From NCBI RefSeq assembly GCF_003219795.1, contig NZ_QJVC01000015.1, forward strand, positions 1 to 64,000: DNA of 64,000 bases, written 5' to 3'. The notes under the pieces were generated by a model that was not told the DNA's origin, ran no database searches, and saw only the letters and a program-made list of their open reading frames with translations. How positions within the stretch are numbered: position 1 is the stretch's first letter; every line of letters begins with the position of its first letter. Below are positions 43,550-53,151 of the stretch, piece after piece. The translations under genes were made by a program, and so were the position numbers. The DNA comes from Arthrobacter psychrolactophilus (GTDB lineage: Bacteria; Actinomycetota; Actinomycetes; Actinomycetales; Micrococcaceae).

Positions 43550-44055
43550 GCGGGCTCTTCAAAGGGCTTTTCGCGGCCTCTCGGCAGGCCAAGCGCGACG
43601 ACGCCGAACTTGGTAAAGGCGTCTGGCGGCGCGCCCACGATCGATTCCAACGCGGCCTCGACCGCTTCCACCAGATGCTCGAGGGTCTCGAGGAAGCCGG
43701 ACCCGGCCCGCACCAGAGTGCCGAACAAGCCCAGGGCGACTACGAATCAATGGTGGCCGTGGCGAATGATCTGGCCGAACTGCTCCCCGAGGTACGGAAA
43801 CTGGCCATGGCGGCTCAGGCCGCCGGACCCAGCGAGGGTATGGAGATTCCGCTAGGCACAGGCGGCTACCTCAACGACGTCCATCGTGAACTCTCGCGCG
43901 CCGGTAACGCACTCGCCGCAACAGCCGAGTCCCTCGCCTTGGTGAGACTAGGCGCGGGGGCGATCTCCGGAGTCGAGCTTAAGGCAGCGATAGTGCACGA
44001 GAAAGTGGACCGGGCCCGAGAGCTCCTCAACACAGGGAAATCTACCGGCGAGTAG
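43546..44055 (+). CDS. Conserved-looking helical protein coupled to bpa, function unknown
   Basis: 169 residues, mostly alpha-helical and charged, with coiled-coil-like stretches (RAHDRFQRGLDRFHQMLEGLEEAG, AVANDLAELLPEVRKLAMAAQAAG). No signal peptide, no membrane segment and no recognised motif. ATG 43546 overlaps the bpa stop by 4 nt, so the two are translated together. It may assist Bpa or supply substrates; this is from context only. Confidence 0.8.
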   Translation: MSGLFKGLFAASRQAKRDDAELGKGVWRRAHDRFQRGLDRFHQMLEGLEEAGPGPHQSAEQAQGDYESMVAVANDLAELLPEVRKLAMAAQAAGPSEGMEIPLGTGGYLNDVHRELSRAGNALAATAESLALVRLGAGAISGVELKAAIVHEKVDRARELLNTGKSTGE

Positions 44056-44112
44056 CAGCTTCTGTGCAAGAAAACTGCACATTAAGGCGTGAGCTGCATC
44101 ACATTAGGCGCT

Positions 44113-44131
44113 TTAGCGAGGGTAGCCTGCC
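44113..44131 (+). promoter_or_regulatory. Possible DtxR/IdeR iron box
   Basis: TTAGCGAGGGTAGCCTGCC has the core AGGGTAGCCT, close to the iron-box core AGGCTAACCT, 60 nt before the iron-type binding protein. The flanks match weakly. Confidence 0.35.
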
Positions 44132-44190
44132 CTGCGGTGGATTACGATCAATTTGCATTCGCTAATTACTAATGACGCCGAAGGGCTCCC

Positions 44191-45255
44191 ATGAAGACCT
44201 GGTTTACCAAGAAGCAGTTCAGCAAGACGGCCGTGACTTTGCTCGCTGGAGTATCTGCCTTGACCTTGGCCGCCTGCAGCGGTTCAACGACCCCGGCGGA
44301 AAGCACCGGAGCAGCTGGCGGCGCGGGCGATACGATCACCGTGTACAACGCGCAGCACGAATCCCTCACACAGGCGTGGGTGGACGCGTTCACAAAGGAA
44401 ACCGGCATCAAGGTCACCTTGCGCAACGGTGACGACCTCGAGCTCAGCAACCAGATCATCGCAGAAGGCGCCAAGTCGCCCGCCGATGTCTTCCTGACCG
44501 AAAATTCCCCCGCAATGACGCAGGTGGAAAACGCCGGCCTGTTCGCCGACATCAACTCCACGATTCAGGGACAGGTTCCGGCCGAGTACCGCCCCTCCAC
44601 GAACAAGTGGACCGGCATTGCCGCCCGCAGCACCGTCTTTGCCTATGACAAGACCAAGCTGACCGAAGACAAGCTGCCCAAGTCCATCATGGACCTGGCC
44701 TCACCCGAGTGGAAGAGCCGCTGGGCCGCGTCGCCGTCGGGCGCTGACTTCCAGGCCATCGTTTCGGCCATGTTGGAACTCAAGGGCGAAGCCGCTACGG
44801 CTGACTGGCTCAAGGCCATGAAGGAAAACTCCAAGGCCTACAAGGGCAACTCCACGGCGATGAAGGCCGTCAACGCCGGCGAAATCGAAGGCGCCGTCAT
44901 CTACCACTACTACTGGTTCGGCGATCAGAACAAGACCGGCGAGAACTCCAAGAACGTAGGCCTGCACTACTTCAAGAACCAGGATCCGGGCGCATTCGTC
45001 TCCGTGTCCGGCGGTGGCGTCTTGGCCTCCAGCGCTCACCAAGAGAACGCCCAGAAGTTCCTCGAGTTCGTGACGGGCAAGGCCGGCCAGACCGTGCTGC
45101 AGACCGGAACCAGCTTCGAGTACCCGGTTGGCTCCGAGGTTGCCGCGAATAGCAAGCTCACCCCGTTGGCTGATCTTCAGGCCCCCGCGATCGACGCGGC
45201 CAAGTTGAACTCGAGCAAGGTCACCGAGCTGATGACCGCAGCAGGTCTACTCTAG
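44191..45255 (+). CDS. Iron(III)-type ABC transporter substrate-binding lipoprotein
   Basis: 354 residues. Signal peptide with lipobox TLAAC (Cys29), then a type II binding fold of the ferric-iron/thiamine group ([50 protein letters not shown]). It sits on the outside of the membrane and passes ligand to the fused permease. ATG follows AAGGG by 6 nt. A permease and ATPase follow in one operon. Iron is the likely substrate; thiamine or phosphonate are alternatives. Confidence 0.88.
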   Translation: MKTWFTKKQFSKTAVTLLAGVSALTLAACSGSTTPAESTGAAGGAGDTITVYNAQHESLTQAWVDAFTKETGIKVTLRNGDDLELSNQIIAEGAKSPADVFLTENSPAMTQVENAGLFADINSTIQGQVPAEYRPSTNKWTGIAARSTVFAYDKTKLTEDKLPKSIMDLASPEWKSRWAASPSGADFQAIVSAMLELKGEAATADWLKAMKENSKAYKGNSTAMKAVNAGEIEGAVIYHYYWFGDQNKTGENSKNVGLHYFKNQDPGAFVSVSGGGVLASSAHQENAQKFLEFVTGKAGQTVLQTGTSFEYPVGSEVAANSKLTPLADLQAPAIDAAKLNSSKVTELMTAAGLL

Positions 45256-45260
45256 TTTCA

Positions 45261-46859
45261 ATGACTTCTTCACAAAGCACGACGGCGGCAGTTGCGTCGG
45301 GTGCCAAAAAATCACCAAAGTTGGCCAAGGGTCGGGGCACACGCCTCGGCCCTTGGCCCGTTGTCGTCCTTTGTGCCCTGATTGCCGCGTTTTCCCTGAT
45401 TCCCTTGGGTTTCGTGGCGGTTGCCACCGTCAACGCGGGGTGGGATACTGCCGTCGCGATGGTGTTCCGGCCGCGTGTTGGCGAGTTGTTGCTGAACACG
45501 CTCAAGCTGGTGCTGATCACGGTGCCGTTGTGCGTGGTGATCGGCGTTGGCGGGGCGTGGCTCGTGGAGCGCACCAGCCTGGCCGGGCACAAGGTCTGGG
45601 CCGTGCTGCTCGCGGCTCCGCTGGCCATCCCGGCGTTCGTCAACAGCTACGCCTGGGTCAGTGCCATTCCGTCCCTCGGCGGGATCTTTGGCGGCGTACT
45701 GATCTCCGTGTTGTCATACTTCCCGCTCGTGTATATTCCGGTGGCGGCCGTTTTGAGCCGGCTGGATCCCGCGCTGGAACAATCGGCAGCTTCCTTGGGT
45801 CTGGGCCCGTGGCGGGTTTTCTTCCGCGTCATCTTGCCGCAATTGCGTATCGCCACGGCCGGTGGTGCACTGCTGGTGGCGCTGCACCTTCTGGCCGAAT
45901 ATGGCGCGTTCGCCATGATCGCCTTCGATACCTTCACAACTGCCATCTACGATCAATTCCGCTCGACCTTCAACGGCGCCGCGGCCAATATGCTGGCCAG
46001 CGTGCTGGTGCTGTTCTGCCTCGTGCTGCTTCTGGCCGAGTCAAAATCGCGCGGTAGCGCCCGCTACGCCCGCATTGGTTCGGGTGTGCAATCGAATCCG
46101 CGCCGGATGGCCTTGGGGCTGTTCCAGATCCCGAGCCAGCTGCTGTTGATGGCCGTGTCCGTGCTGGCGCTGGGCGTGCCGCTGTGGCACGTGGGACGCT
46201 GGGTCCTTGCCGGTGGCGCCACCATTTGGGAAGGCCCCGTCTTGATCAACGCCCTCCTGCAGACGTTGGGGTATGGACTTGCCGGAGCTATCCTGACCAC
46301 CGTGCTCGCCTTCCCTCTGGCCTATCTGGTCATCCGGCATCCTGGGCCGTTCAGTAAGCTCCTCGAAGCCGCCAACTACATCTCAAGCTCCATGCCGGGC
46401 ATCGTGGTGGCGCTGGCCCTGGTGACGATTACCGTGCACAACGTGCCGGCGATCTACCAAAGCTCCTTTGTTTTGGTGGCCGCTTACGCCCTGCTATTCA
46501 TGCCGCGCGCCCTGGTGAACTTGCGAGCCGGCCTCGCGCAGGCTCCCGTTCAGCTGGACGAGGCCGCGCGGGCTTTGGGTAAACCGCCTCTGCTGGCCTT
46601 CATCCTCGTGACCCTGCGGCTCTCCGCTCCTGCTGCCGCGGGAGGTGCCGCGCTCGTCTTCCTCGGCATCGTCAATGAGCTGACGGCCACCTTGCTGCTG
46701 GCGCCCAACGGCACCCGCACCCTGGCGACCCAATTCTGGTCGCTCAGCAACGAAATTGATTACATGGGTGCGGCGCCGTATGCCTTGTTGATGATTGTGC
46801 TCTCGGCACCCATGACGTACTTACTTTTTGTGCAATCCAAGAAAGCCGCAGGCCAATGA
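45261..46859 (+). CDS. Iron(III)-type ABC transporter permease (double-length)
   Basis: 532 residues holding two permease domains in one chain, about 12 hydrophobic segments in all. EAA-type loops appear in each half ([20 protein letters not shown] and [20 protein letters not shown]). This double permease is the usual form in FbpB-type importers. Starts 5 nt after the binding-protein stop; the following ATPase gene overlaps its stop (ATGA). Confidence 0.9.
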   Translation: MTSSQSTTAAVASGAKKSPKLAKGRGTRLGPWPVVVLCALIAAFSLIPLGFVAVATVNAGWDTAVAMVFRPRVGELLLNTLKLVLITVPLCVVIGVGGAWLVERTSLAGHKVWAVLLAAPLAIPAFVNSYAWVSAIPSLGGIFGGVLISVLSYFPLVYIPVAAVLSRLDPALEQSAASLGLGPWRVFFRVILPQLRIATAGGALLVALHLLAEYGAFAMIAFDTFTTAIYDQFRSTFNGAAANMLASVLVLFCLVLLLAESKSRGSARYARIGSGVQSNPRRMALGLFQIPSQLLLMAVSVLALGVPLWHVGRWVLAGGATIWEGPVLINALLQTLGYGLAGAILTTVLAFPLAYLVIRHPGPFSKLLEAANYISSSMPGIVVALALVTITVHNVPAIYQSSFVLVAAYALLFMPRALVNLRAGLAQAPVQLDEAARALGKPPLLAFILVTLRLSAPAAAGGAALVFLGIVNELTATLLLAPNGTRTLATQFWSLSNEIDYMGAAPYALLMIVLSAPMTYLLFVQSKKAAGQ

Positions 46860-47959
46860 CCATCCAGCCCAACAATTCCCCGGCTCATCTGCAGGTCAGC
46901 GAGATTCGCAAGAGCTTTGGTGGAACGGATGTCCTCAAGGGTGTCGATCTTGCCGTGGCACCTGGGCGCACCACGGCCATCGTGGGCCCCTCGGGCTCGG
47001 GCAAGACCACGCTCCTACGCTTGATCGCGGGCTTCTCGGCACCGGATGCGGGCCGCATCGCCCTTGCCGGATCCGAGGTTGCCGGAGCCGCACATTGGGT
47101 GCCCGCGCATAAGCGCAGCGTTGGCTACGTTGCCCAAGACGGAGCCTTGTTCCCGCATCTGAGCGTTGGTGCGAACATTGCCTTTGGCCTGCCCCAGCGC
47201 GGCAAGGCTGCCGCGCTTCGGGTGGGGGAGTTGCTGGAGATGGTCTCCATGGATCGCTCCTACGCCAAGCGCCGCCCCCACCAGCTCTCCGGCGGGCAGC
47301 AACAACGCGTGGCCCTGGCCCGAGCCCTGGCCCGGCAGCCCGAGCTGATGTTGCTGGACGAACCCTTTAGCGCCCTCGATGCGGGTTTGCGAGTTGCTAC
47401 CCGCCGGGCTGTTTCGCAGACGCTCGAGCAGGCCGGGGTCACCACGATCCTCGTGACGCACGATCAGGCCGAGGCGCTGAGCTTCGCGGACCAGGTTGCC
47501 GTCATGCGCGACGGGAAGTTGGCCCAGATCGGTAGTCCGTTCGTTGTGTACACTCGCCCCACGGACCGGGCGACGGCGGAGTTCCTAGGTGACGCCGTCG
47601 TACTTGAGGCGTGGATGGAAGGGTCACTGGCGCTCTGCTCGCTGGGTGGCATTCCGGTGCGTCGACCGCCGGCACAAGGCAAGGTGCATCTGATGCTGCG
47701 GCCGGAGCAGATTCGGATCGCGACGGGTGGGCCGATTCGTGGGCGCGTGGTGGACACCGACTACTTTGGGCCCGAGACCACTGTGCGCATCCAGCTGGAG
47801 CCCATGAAGGGTGACGCCGAGCATCCGCTGGATCCGCATCAGCCGGTGGGTGGCGAGATCATCACCATCAGGCACTGGAATGCGATGTTGGCCCGCCCCG
47901 GCACCGAACTGTCCCTGAAAGTGGTGGGCGAGGGCGTCGTATTCCCATGGAGCGACTGA
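46856..47959 (+). CDS. Iron(III)-type ABC transporter ATPase
   Basis: 367 residues. Walker [14 protein letters not shown], signature [15 protein letters not shown], Walker [13 protein letters not shown] and a C-terminal TOBE-like domain ([12 protein letters not shown]). It powers the importer encoded by the two genes before it. Short intergenic distances indicate one operon. Confidence 0.92.
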   Translation: MTIQPNNSPAHLQVSEIRKSFGGTDVLKGVDLAVAPGRTTAIVGPSGSGKTTLLRLIAGFSAPDAGRIALAGSEVAGAAHWVPAHKRSVGYVAQDGALFPHLSVGANIAFGLPQRGKAAALRVGELLEMVSMDRSYAKRRPHQLSGGQQQRVALARALARQPELMLLDEPFSALDAGLRVATRRAVSQTLEQAGVTTILVTHDQAEALSFADQVAVMRDGKLAQIGSPFVVYTRPTDRATAEFLGDAVVLEAWMEGSLALCSLGGIPVRRPPAQGKVHLMLRPEQIRIATGGPIRGRVVDTDYFGPETTVRIQLEPMKGDAEHPLDPHQPVGGEIITIRHWNAMLARPGTELSLKVVGEGVVFPWSD

Positions 47960-48053
47960 CGTGTACGTGTTCTCGCCCTGTGGGGGCCGCTCGGGAGCCT
48001 CAGGGAGCGTAATTGCGGCACCTCGGCGCGCTACCGTGGCACGGCGGAGCGAT

Positions 48054-48136
48054 AACGCCATAGTTGGGCATTCTCGCTATAGGTCGGCTTGTAGCGAGAA
48101 TTCCTAGCTGTGGCGAAAGTGCCCAACTATGGCGTT
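48054..48136. repeat. Intergenic palindrome E, nested arms
   Basis: The outer arm 48054-48070 pairs with 48120-48136 (core CGCCATAGTTGGGC). The inner arm ATTCTCGCTA pairs with TAGCGAGAAT. It lies in the gap between the iron ATPase gene and tRNA-Thr. Confidence 0.8.
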
Positions 48137-48197
48137 TCCTGTAGGGGCGGGTGCGAAAGAGGGCCCGCGGTCGCCCAAAAAGGGTCATGTTAACCAA

Positions 48198-48221
48198 AAA
48201 ACCCCGCCGTGGCGGGGTTTT
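48198..48221 (-). terminator. Terminator of tRNA-Thr
   Basis: An 11-bp stem (48198-48208 with 48211-48221, 2-nt loop) flanked by A/T runs, 3 nt past the tRNA. Confidence 0.85.
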
Positions 48222-48223
48222 GC

Positions 48224-48299
48224 TGGAGCCTCCAAACAGAATCGAACTGTTGACCTTTTCATTACGAGTGAAACGCTCTACCAACTGAGCTATGGAGGC
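48224..48299 (-). tRNA. tRNA-Thr (anticodon CGT)
   Basis: 76-nt cloverleaf. Acceptor GCCTCCA/TGGAGGC, anticodon loop CTCGTAA giving CGT, discriminator T. CCA is encoded in the gene, unlike the other tRNAs in the window. Confidence 0.95.
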
Positions 48300-48408
48300 C
48301 TGTGTCCCGCTACAACCCGAAATGGATTGATGTGCTGAACACAAGAAACAACTCTAATATGCGAGGGCCCGAAGTACAAAATCGACGGGCCCCCACAGCA
48401 CAAAAAAG

Positions 48409-49950
48409 TTAACAGCTCGTTCCGGCGGCGGGGACTTTGCCATCCACGAAGTAATCATCAACCGTGCTGGTGATGCACTCGTTGGAACGACCGTAGGCTG
48501 TGTGGCCCTCGCCCGTCCACGTCACCAGAACACCGGAATCTAGCTGATTAGCCAGTGCTTCCGCCCAGACATACGGCGTGGCGGGATCTCCCGTGGTGCC
48601 AATGACCAGGATGGGTCCGGCGCCGGATGCGGAAATAGCTCCCTGCGTGCCCGTGGCTTTAACCGGCCAGTACTTGCAGGACAGCCCGGAGTACGACAAC
48701 AGGTCACCAAAGGTGGGTGCCGCCTTTTTCAACAACTCGGCCTGTTCCCGCATGTGCGCGGGGTCCCAGTTCATGGAGTAGTCGAGGCAGTTGATCGCGG
48801 TGAAGGCGGCCGAAGTGTTGGAATTGTAAACGCCGCTGGAATCACGGTCCGCGGAGTAGTCAGCGAGCATGAGCATCCCGGAGGCGTCCCCGGCAAAGGC
48901 TTGCGCCAAGGCGGCTTTCAACGGCTCCCACAAATCGGTTGAGTACATGGCGAAAGCCAGAGCGCCGGTGAACTCGGTGCCCGTCACCACGCGGCCCTCA
49001 GGGGTTTGCTGCGGGGTCGCCGTGTAAACGGCCTGCAGCGTCTGGATCTGCACCATGGCCTCATCCACGGTTCCGGACACAGGGCAGTCGCTGCCCGTGA
49101 GGCAGTTGGCCACCCAGGCCCGGAGCGCGTTTTCAAAGCCCACGGCCTGGCCCATGGACACCTCGTCAATGTCCAGCGAGGGATCCATGGCGCCGTCGAG
49201 GGAGAACTTGCCCACGCGGTCCGGGAACAGCCCGGCATAGGTGGCGCCGAGCTTCGTGCCGTAGGAGAAGCCCATGTAGTTCAGCTGCTTGTCGCCGGCG
49301 ATGGCACGCAGGATATCCATGTCCTTCGCTGAGCTGACGGTGTCGATGTGGCCTAGCTCAGATCCTGAGTTTTGCTGGCACAGCTCCGTCTGCGTTTTCG
49401 TCTCGGCGTCTGCCGCAGCGAGCCCGGCGTCGGTGGACAGATCGAAGTCCACCTGGCGTGCGGCGTCCATCTGGGCATCGTCCAGACACTTCACACCGGC
49501 CGAGCGCTGCACCCCACGCGGATCAAATCCCACAATGTCGTAGGCGCCGCGGAGCTTCGCGGAAAAGTACGACTTTCCCCCGTCCTTGACCATATTCACT
49601 CCGGAACCGCCCGGCCCGCCGGGATTGATCAGCATGGCGCCGAGTCGTTTGCCCGTGGCTGGCAGGCGAATCGCGGAAAGCTTGATGGAATCGCTGCTGG
49701 GCTTGTCGTAGTTCAGCGGCACCTTCACCTCGGCGCACTGATAGCCGCCGTTGCACGAACTCCACGTGACGGGCTGCGTGTAAAAGTCCATCAGCGCAGC
49801 GGGCACGTCGCCCACAATCTCGGCCGACGCCGAGGTCTCCGTGTTCTTATCGGGCGCCAGCACGGAACACGAGCTCAGCAGGAGCGCCCCGATACTGGCC
49901 GCGGCCATGAGAATCAGGCGGTGGCGCCGTCGGACGGGGGCAGTGGGCAT
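48409..49950 (-). CDS. Lipid-anchored alpha/beta-hydrolase peptidase (tripeptidyl aminopeptidase-like)
   Basis: 513 residues. Signal peptide with lipobox LLSSC (Cys28). Alpha/beta hydrolase: nucleophile elbow GFSYGTKLG, acid region LVIGTTGDPATP, histidine GEGHTAYG near the end. The oxyanion segment INPGGPGGSG is typical of this peptidase group. It would remove tripeptides or prolyl residues outside the cell. Start ATG follows AAGGA by 7 nt. A GGGCCC hairpin near 48365-48393 may end its message. Confidence 0.88.
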   Translation of the reverse strand: MPTAPVRRRHRLILMAAASIGALLLSSCSVLAPDKNTETSASAEIVGDVPAALMDFYTQPVTWSSCNGGYQCAEVKVPLNYDKPSSDSIKLSAIRLPATGKRLGAMLINPGGPGGSGVNMVKDGGKSYFSAKLRGAYDIVGFDPRGVQRSAGVKCLDDAQMDAARQVDFDLSTDAGLAAADAETKTQTELCQQNSGSELGHIDTVSSAKDMDILRAIAGDKQLNYMGFSYGTKLGATYAGLFPDRVGKFSLDGAMDPSLDIDEVSMGQAVGFENALRAWVANCLTGSDCPVSGTVDEAMVQIQTLQAVYTATPQQTPEGRVVTGTEFTGALAFAMYSTDLWEPLKAALAQAFAGDASGMLMLADYSADRDSSGVYNSNTSAAFTAINCLDYSMNWDPAHMREQAELLKKAAPTFGDLLSYSGLSCKYWPVKATGTQGAISASGAGPILVIGTTGDPATPYVWAEALANQLDSGVLVTWTGEGHTAYGRSNECITSTVDDYFVDGKVPAAGTSC

Positions 49951-49968
49951 GCGGGATTCCTTTACGGG

Positions 49969-51138
49969 TTAGAGCAGGCTGACGGCCATGGCTTCAAGGG
50001 CCAATAGCGGGGCAGCATTGGTGGTGGTGAGTCGACGACGGGCCGCATTGATCGCGTCCAGCCGTTGGAGGGTGACCTCGGGTCGAGCCCGGCCGGCGAA
50101 TTCCACGAGGGGACCGCGCAGGGTCTCGTTGACGAGTTCAACCGATGAATGCTCGACGTCGGACCCTCCTCGGGCGTCTAGCTGAAGTACCAGCACATCC
50201 CGGTAGAAGGACAAAAGGTCGGTCAGTGCCCGGTCCAGATGATCCGTCACGGAGCGCTTGGCCCGGCGCTTCTGGTCTTCCTCCAGGGCACGGACCTGAC
50301 TGCGCAAGGAAGGTGGCAGCGTCCCGGTCTCGGGTGCGCCAAGGTTCCGCAACAGCGTGGCCTTTTCGACGGCGTCGCGCTCTTCATTGGAGGAGGCGGC
50401 CTCGGCCTGAGCCAACTCCAGCAGTGAGGCCGCGGCCTGCACGGCGGTGGTGACATCGCGGAGGTTCAAGGGGAGCCGGACTGTGGTGTCGCGGCGCTCC
50501 CGGGCCCCGACATCGCTGGCGAGGCGCCGGGCAATGCCGATGTGGCTCTGCGCGGCGCGGGCGGCGATCAGGGCGAGCTCGGGGTCGATACCATCGCGGC
50601 GGACCAAGAGGGCGGCAACGTCGGCCACGGGTGGCAGGCGCAGGGTCAGGGTGCGGCAGCGCGAACGGATCGTGACGAGCACATCGGCGGGGCTGGGCGC
50701 GCACAGGATCCAGATGGTGCGAGGCGGCGGTTCCTCGATGGCCTTGAGGAGGACATTGGTGGTGCGCTCGGCCATGCGGTCGGCGTCGCCAACAATCATG
50801 ACCCGCCATCGGGCAGAGGAGGGGCTGTCATGCGCCTTGCGCACCAGGGAGCGAGCCTCCTCGATCGTGATGGTGGTTTTCTCGGTGGCCACGAAGGTCA
50901 CATCGGCGTTGGTGCCGCTCATCGTGGTGTGGCAGGCCTTGCAGGCGCCGCAACCACGGGCGGCGAGCTCGGGCTGCTCACAGACCAGGGCCGCGGCAAA
51001 GGCGAGCGCCGCATTGGAACGGCCGGATCCGGGAGGACCCGTGAGGAGCCAGGCGTGCGTGGGGGCGCTCGACTGGGCGGCACGGCGCAACTGCGCTACG
51101 ACCGATTCCTGCCCTTGCAGATCAACCCAGACGCTCAT
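49969..51138 (-). CDS. holB: DNA polymerase III subunit delta' (clamp loader)
   Basis: 389 residues. AAA+ domain with P-loop-like GPPGSGRS, a zinc-module pair (CGACKACH), a sensor region (RWRVMIVGDADRMAERTTNVLLKAIEEPPPRTIWILC) and the arginine motif SRCRT. It helps load the sliding clamp. ATG 51138 overlaps the tmk stop (ATGA), and tmk-holB order is common in actinobacteria. A longer upstream extension was rejected as it reads into tmk in another frame. Confidence 0.93.
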   Translation of the reverse strand: MSVWVDLQGQESVVAQLRRAAQSSAPTHAWLLTGPPGSGRSNAALAFAAALVCEQPELAARGCGACKACHTTMSGTNADVTFVATEKTTITIEEARSLVRKAHDSPSSARWRVMIVGDADRMAERTTNVLLKAIEEPPPRTIWILCAPSPADVLVTIRSRCRTLTLRLPPVADVAALLVRRDGIDPELALIAARAAQSHIGIARRLASDVGARERRDTTVRLPLNLRDVTTAVQAAASLLELAQAEAASSNEERDAVEKATLLRNLGAPETGTLPPSLRSQVRALEEDQKRRAKRSVTDHLDRALTDLLSFYRDVLVLQLDARGGSDVEHSSVELVNETLRGPLVEFAGRARPEVTLQRLDAINAARRRLTTTNAAPLLALEAMAVSLL

Positions 51139-51785
51139 GCTGAGCCAAGCAGCGTAGTGACCCGCTCGTGGATCGCCTGCGCGAGCTCTGCGATGGAGTT
51201 CTCCGCTGGCAGGACCAGGTAGCGCTCCGGGTTGGCATGCGCCAAGGCCAGGAACGCGGCCCGGATGGTGGCGTGGAAGTCGTCGGGTTCGGACTCCATC
51301 CGGTCCTCTGCGGCATCCCCGGCCGTGCGACGGTCCCGGCCCTGGGCAGGGGAGACGTCCAGCAGGACGGTGAGATCGGGCCACAAGCTGTTCGTAGCCC
51401 AGTCGTTGAGCTTCACGATGGCCTCGGTTCCGAGCCCGCGGCCCGCGCCCTGGTAGGCAATCGAGGAATCCGCATACCGGTCGCTGACAACAATCTCGCC
51501 ACGGGCCACGGCGGGGGTGATGACCTGAGCAGCGTGGGCGGCACGGGCGGCGGCAAAGATCAGCGCCTCGGTCTTGGCATCAATCTCACCCTGACCGTGC
51601 TCAAGCACTAGCGAGCGTAGTTTTTCACCTACGGGAGTCCCGCCTGGTTCACGGGTCCGGAGAACTGTTCGTCCGGCGTCGGACATGGCCTGGGTGAGCA
51701 GGGCGGCCTGAGTGGATTTTCCGGCACCGTCGCCGCCTTCAAAAGCAATGAAGAGGCCCGGCTGCGCGGTAGTAAAAAGAGTCAC
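51135..51785 (-). CDS. tmk: Thymidylate kinase
   Basis: 216 residues. P-loop FEGGDGAGKSTQ, DR motif (VVSDRYADSSIAYQGAGRGLG) and lid region GRDRRTAGDAAEDRME. It phosphorylates dTMP to dTDP for DNA synthesis. The GTG start at 51785 lies 6 nt after TAGGGT, so the message is probably leaderless. It is followed by holB with a 4-nt overlap. Confidence 0.95.
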   Translation of the reverse strand: MTLFTTAQPGLFIAFEGGDGAGKSTQAALLTQAMSDAGRTVLRTREPGGTPVGEKLRSLVLEHGQGEIDAKTEALIFAAARAAHAAQVITPAVARGEIVVSDRYADSSIAYQGAGRGLGTEAIVKLNDWATNSLWPDLTVLLDVSPAQGRDRRTAGDAAEDRMESEPDDFHATIRAAFLALAHANPERYLVLPAENSIAELAQAIHERVTTLLGSA

Positions 51786-51791
51786 TCCACT

Positions 51792-51797
51792 ACCCTA
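51792..51797 (-). promoter_or_regulatory. Leaderless-type -10 box of tmk
   Basis: TAGGGT on the minus strand, 6 nt before the GTG start. Confidence 0.5.
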
Positions 51798-51812
51798 CCG
51801 GCCTTAGCTGGG

Positions 51813-51850
51813 TGCATCCTTGGCCAGGTGGCAGCTTGTCCAAGGATGCA
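51813..51850. repeat. Hairpin in tmk/metB divergent region
   Basis: TGCATCCTTGG (51813-51823) pairs perfectly with CCAAGGATGCA (51840-51850), with a 16-nt loop. It lies upstream of both -10 boxes, so it is DNA-level symmetry, either an operator or another member of the intergenic palindrome set. Confidence 0.6.
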
Positions 51851-51898
51851 ATATTGAGCGCCCCTGTCATATTGGCGGACGTGGCGCCGCTCGCGGTC

Positions 51899-51904
51899 TA
51901 CGCT
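51899..51904 (+). promoter_or_regulatory. Leaderless-type -10 box of metB-like gene
   Basis: TACGCT, 7 nt before the ATG at 51912. Confidence 0.45.
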
Positions 51905-51911
51905 GGACGGT

Positions 51912-53090
51912 ATGACGTACGATGCCTCCGCACACCCCGAAAACCTTAGCCCCGACACCCTCGTGGTGGCGGCGGGACGGCCCGGCCGGGAGCATGACGC
52001 CCCCGTGAACCCGCCGATCGTGCTGTCCTCGACGTATGTGGGCACGGGAACTGTGGTGGACGGCGACCGGGCCTATGGGCGGTACTCCAACCCCACCTGG
52101 GATCCGCTGGAGGAGGCCTTGTCCGCGCTAGAGGGCGCCACGCTTCCTGGGTTGATCTTCAGCTCGGGGCTGGCCGCCGTGTCCGCAGCGCTCTCCCTGG
52201 TTCCGAGCGGTGGTGTGCTCGTCATGCCGATCCACTCCTACCAGGGTGCCTTGGTGATGGCGCAGGAACTCTCGGAGAAGGGCATGTTCACGCTGCGCAC
52301 GGTGGACATTGCCAATAACGACGAGGTCATTGCCGCCCTGACCGGATCCGGCGAGAAGGCCGCCGACATGCTATGGCTCGAGAGTCCCACGAACCCCATG
52401 CTGGAGGTCGCCGACATCCACGTCCTCGCCCGCTCCGCCCAGGCCGTTGGAGCCATCGTCGTCACCGACAACACCTTCTCCACCCCGCTCGTACAGAAGC
52501 CGCTCGAGCTGGGCTCCGACATCGTGCTCCACTCGGTCACCAAGTACCTCTCCGGCCACTCGGACGTCATCATGGGCGCCCTCGTGACCTCCAGCCCGGA
52601 GCTGCGCGCCACGCTCCTGCACCACCGCTCCATCCATGGCGCCATCGCCGGCCCCTTCGAGGCCTGGCTGGCCCTGCGCGGATTGCGCACCCTGGCATTG
52701 CGTGTGGAGCGCTCGCAGGCCAGTGCGCTGACGCTGGCCACGCGTTTAGACGCGCACGACGGCGTGAGCCGGGTTTTGTTCCCCGGCCTAGCTACTGATC
52801 CGGGTCATGTTCGGGCCACGGCGCAGATGACGGGCTACGGCTCGGTCCTCTGCATCGAGATTGCCGGTGGAGAGGCCGCCGCCGAGGCCGTGGTTGAGGC
52901 GCTGCGCCTGTGGACCCCGGCCACCTCGCTCGGTGGTGTGGAGTCCTTGATCGAACGCCGTCGCCGCCACGCCAACGAGCCAGTTTCGGTTCCCGCGAAT
53001 CTGCTGCGCCTGAGCGTGGGTATTGAAAACGTTGAGGACCTGTGGTCCGATCTGGAGCAGGCGCTGGCCACGGTGGGAACCGCCGAATAA
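51912..53090 (+). CDS. metB: Cystathionine gamma-synthase-like PLP enzyme
   Basis: 392 residues of the Cys/Met metabolism PLP family. The PLP lysine is in HSVTKYLSGHSDVIMG, the cofactor aspartate in VVTDNTFSTP, and N-terminal YGRYSNPTWDPLEEALSALEG is typical. The C-terminal SLGGVESLIERRRRHANEPV fits gamma-synthase or gamma-lyase. It forms or splits cystathionine in methionine/cysteine metabolism; which direction cannot be told from sequence. Confidence 0.87.
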   Translation: MTYDASAHPENLSPDTLVVAAGRPGREHDAPVNPPIVLSSTYVGTGTVVDGDRAYGRYSNPTWDPLEEALSALEGATLPGLIFSSGLAAVSAALSLVPSGGVLVMPIHSYQGALVMAQELSEKGMFTLRTVDIANNDEVIAALTGSGEKAADMLWLESPTNPMLEVADIHVLARSAQAVGAIVVTDNTFSTPLVQKPLELGSDIVLHSVTKYLSGHSDVIMGALVTSSPELRATLLHHRSIHGAIAGPFEAWLALRGLRTLALRVERSQASALTLATRLDAHDGVSRVLFPGLATDPGHVRATAQMTGYGSVLCIEIAGGEAAAEAVVEALRLWTPATSLGGVESLIERRRRHANEPVSVPANLLRLSVGIENVEDLWSDLEQALATVGTAE

Positions 53091-53139
53091 GCCTCTGGCT
53101 AAATGACAAAAAGGCGCTGTCATCTGGGGTGTTGAGCTG

Positions 53140-53145
53140 TACGCT
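53140..53145 (+). promoter_or_regulatory. Leaderless-type -10 box of DUF2516-like gene
   Basis: TACGCT, 6 nt before the GTG at 53152. Confidence 0.45.
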
Positions 53146-53151
53146 GGTGGT

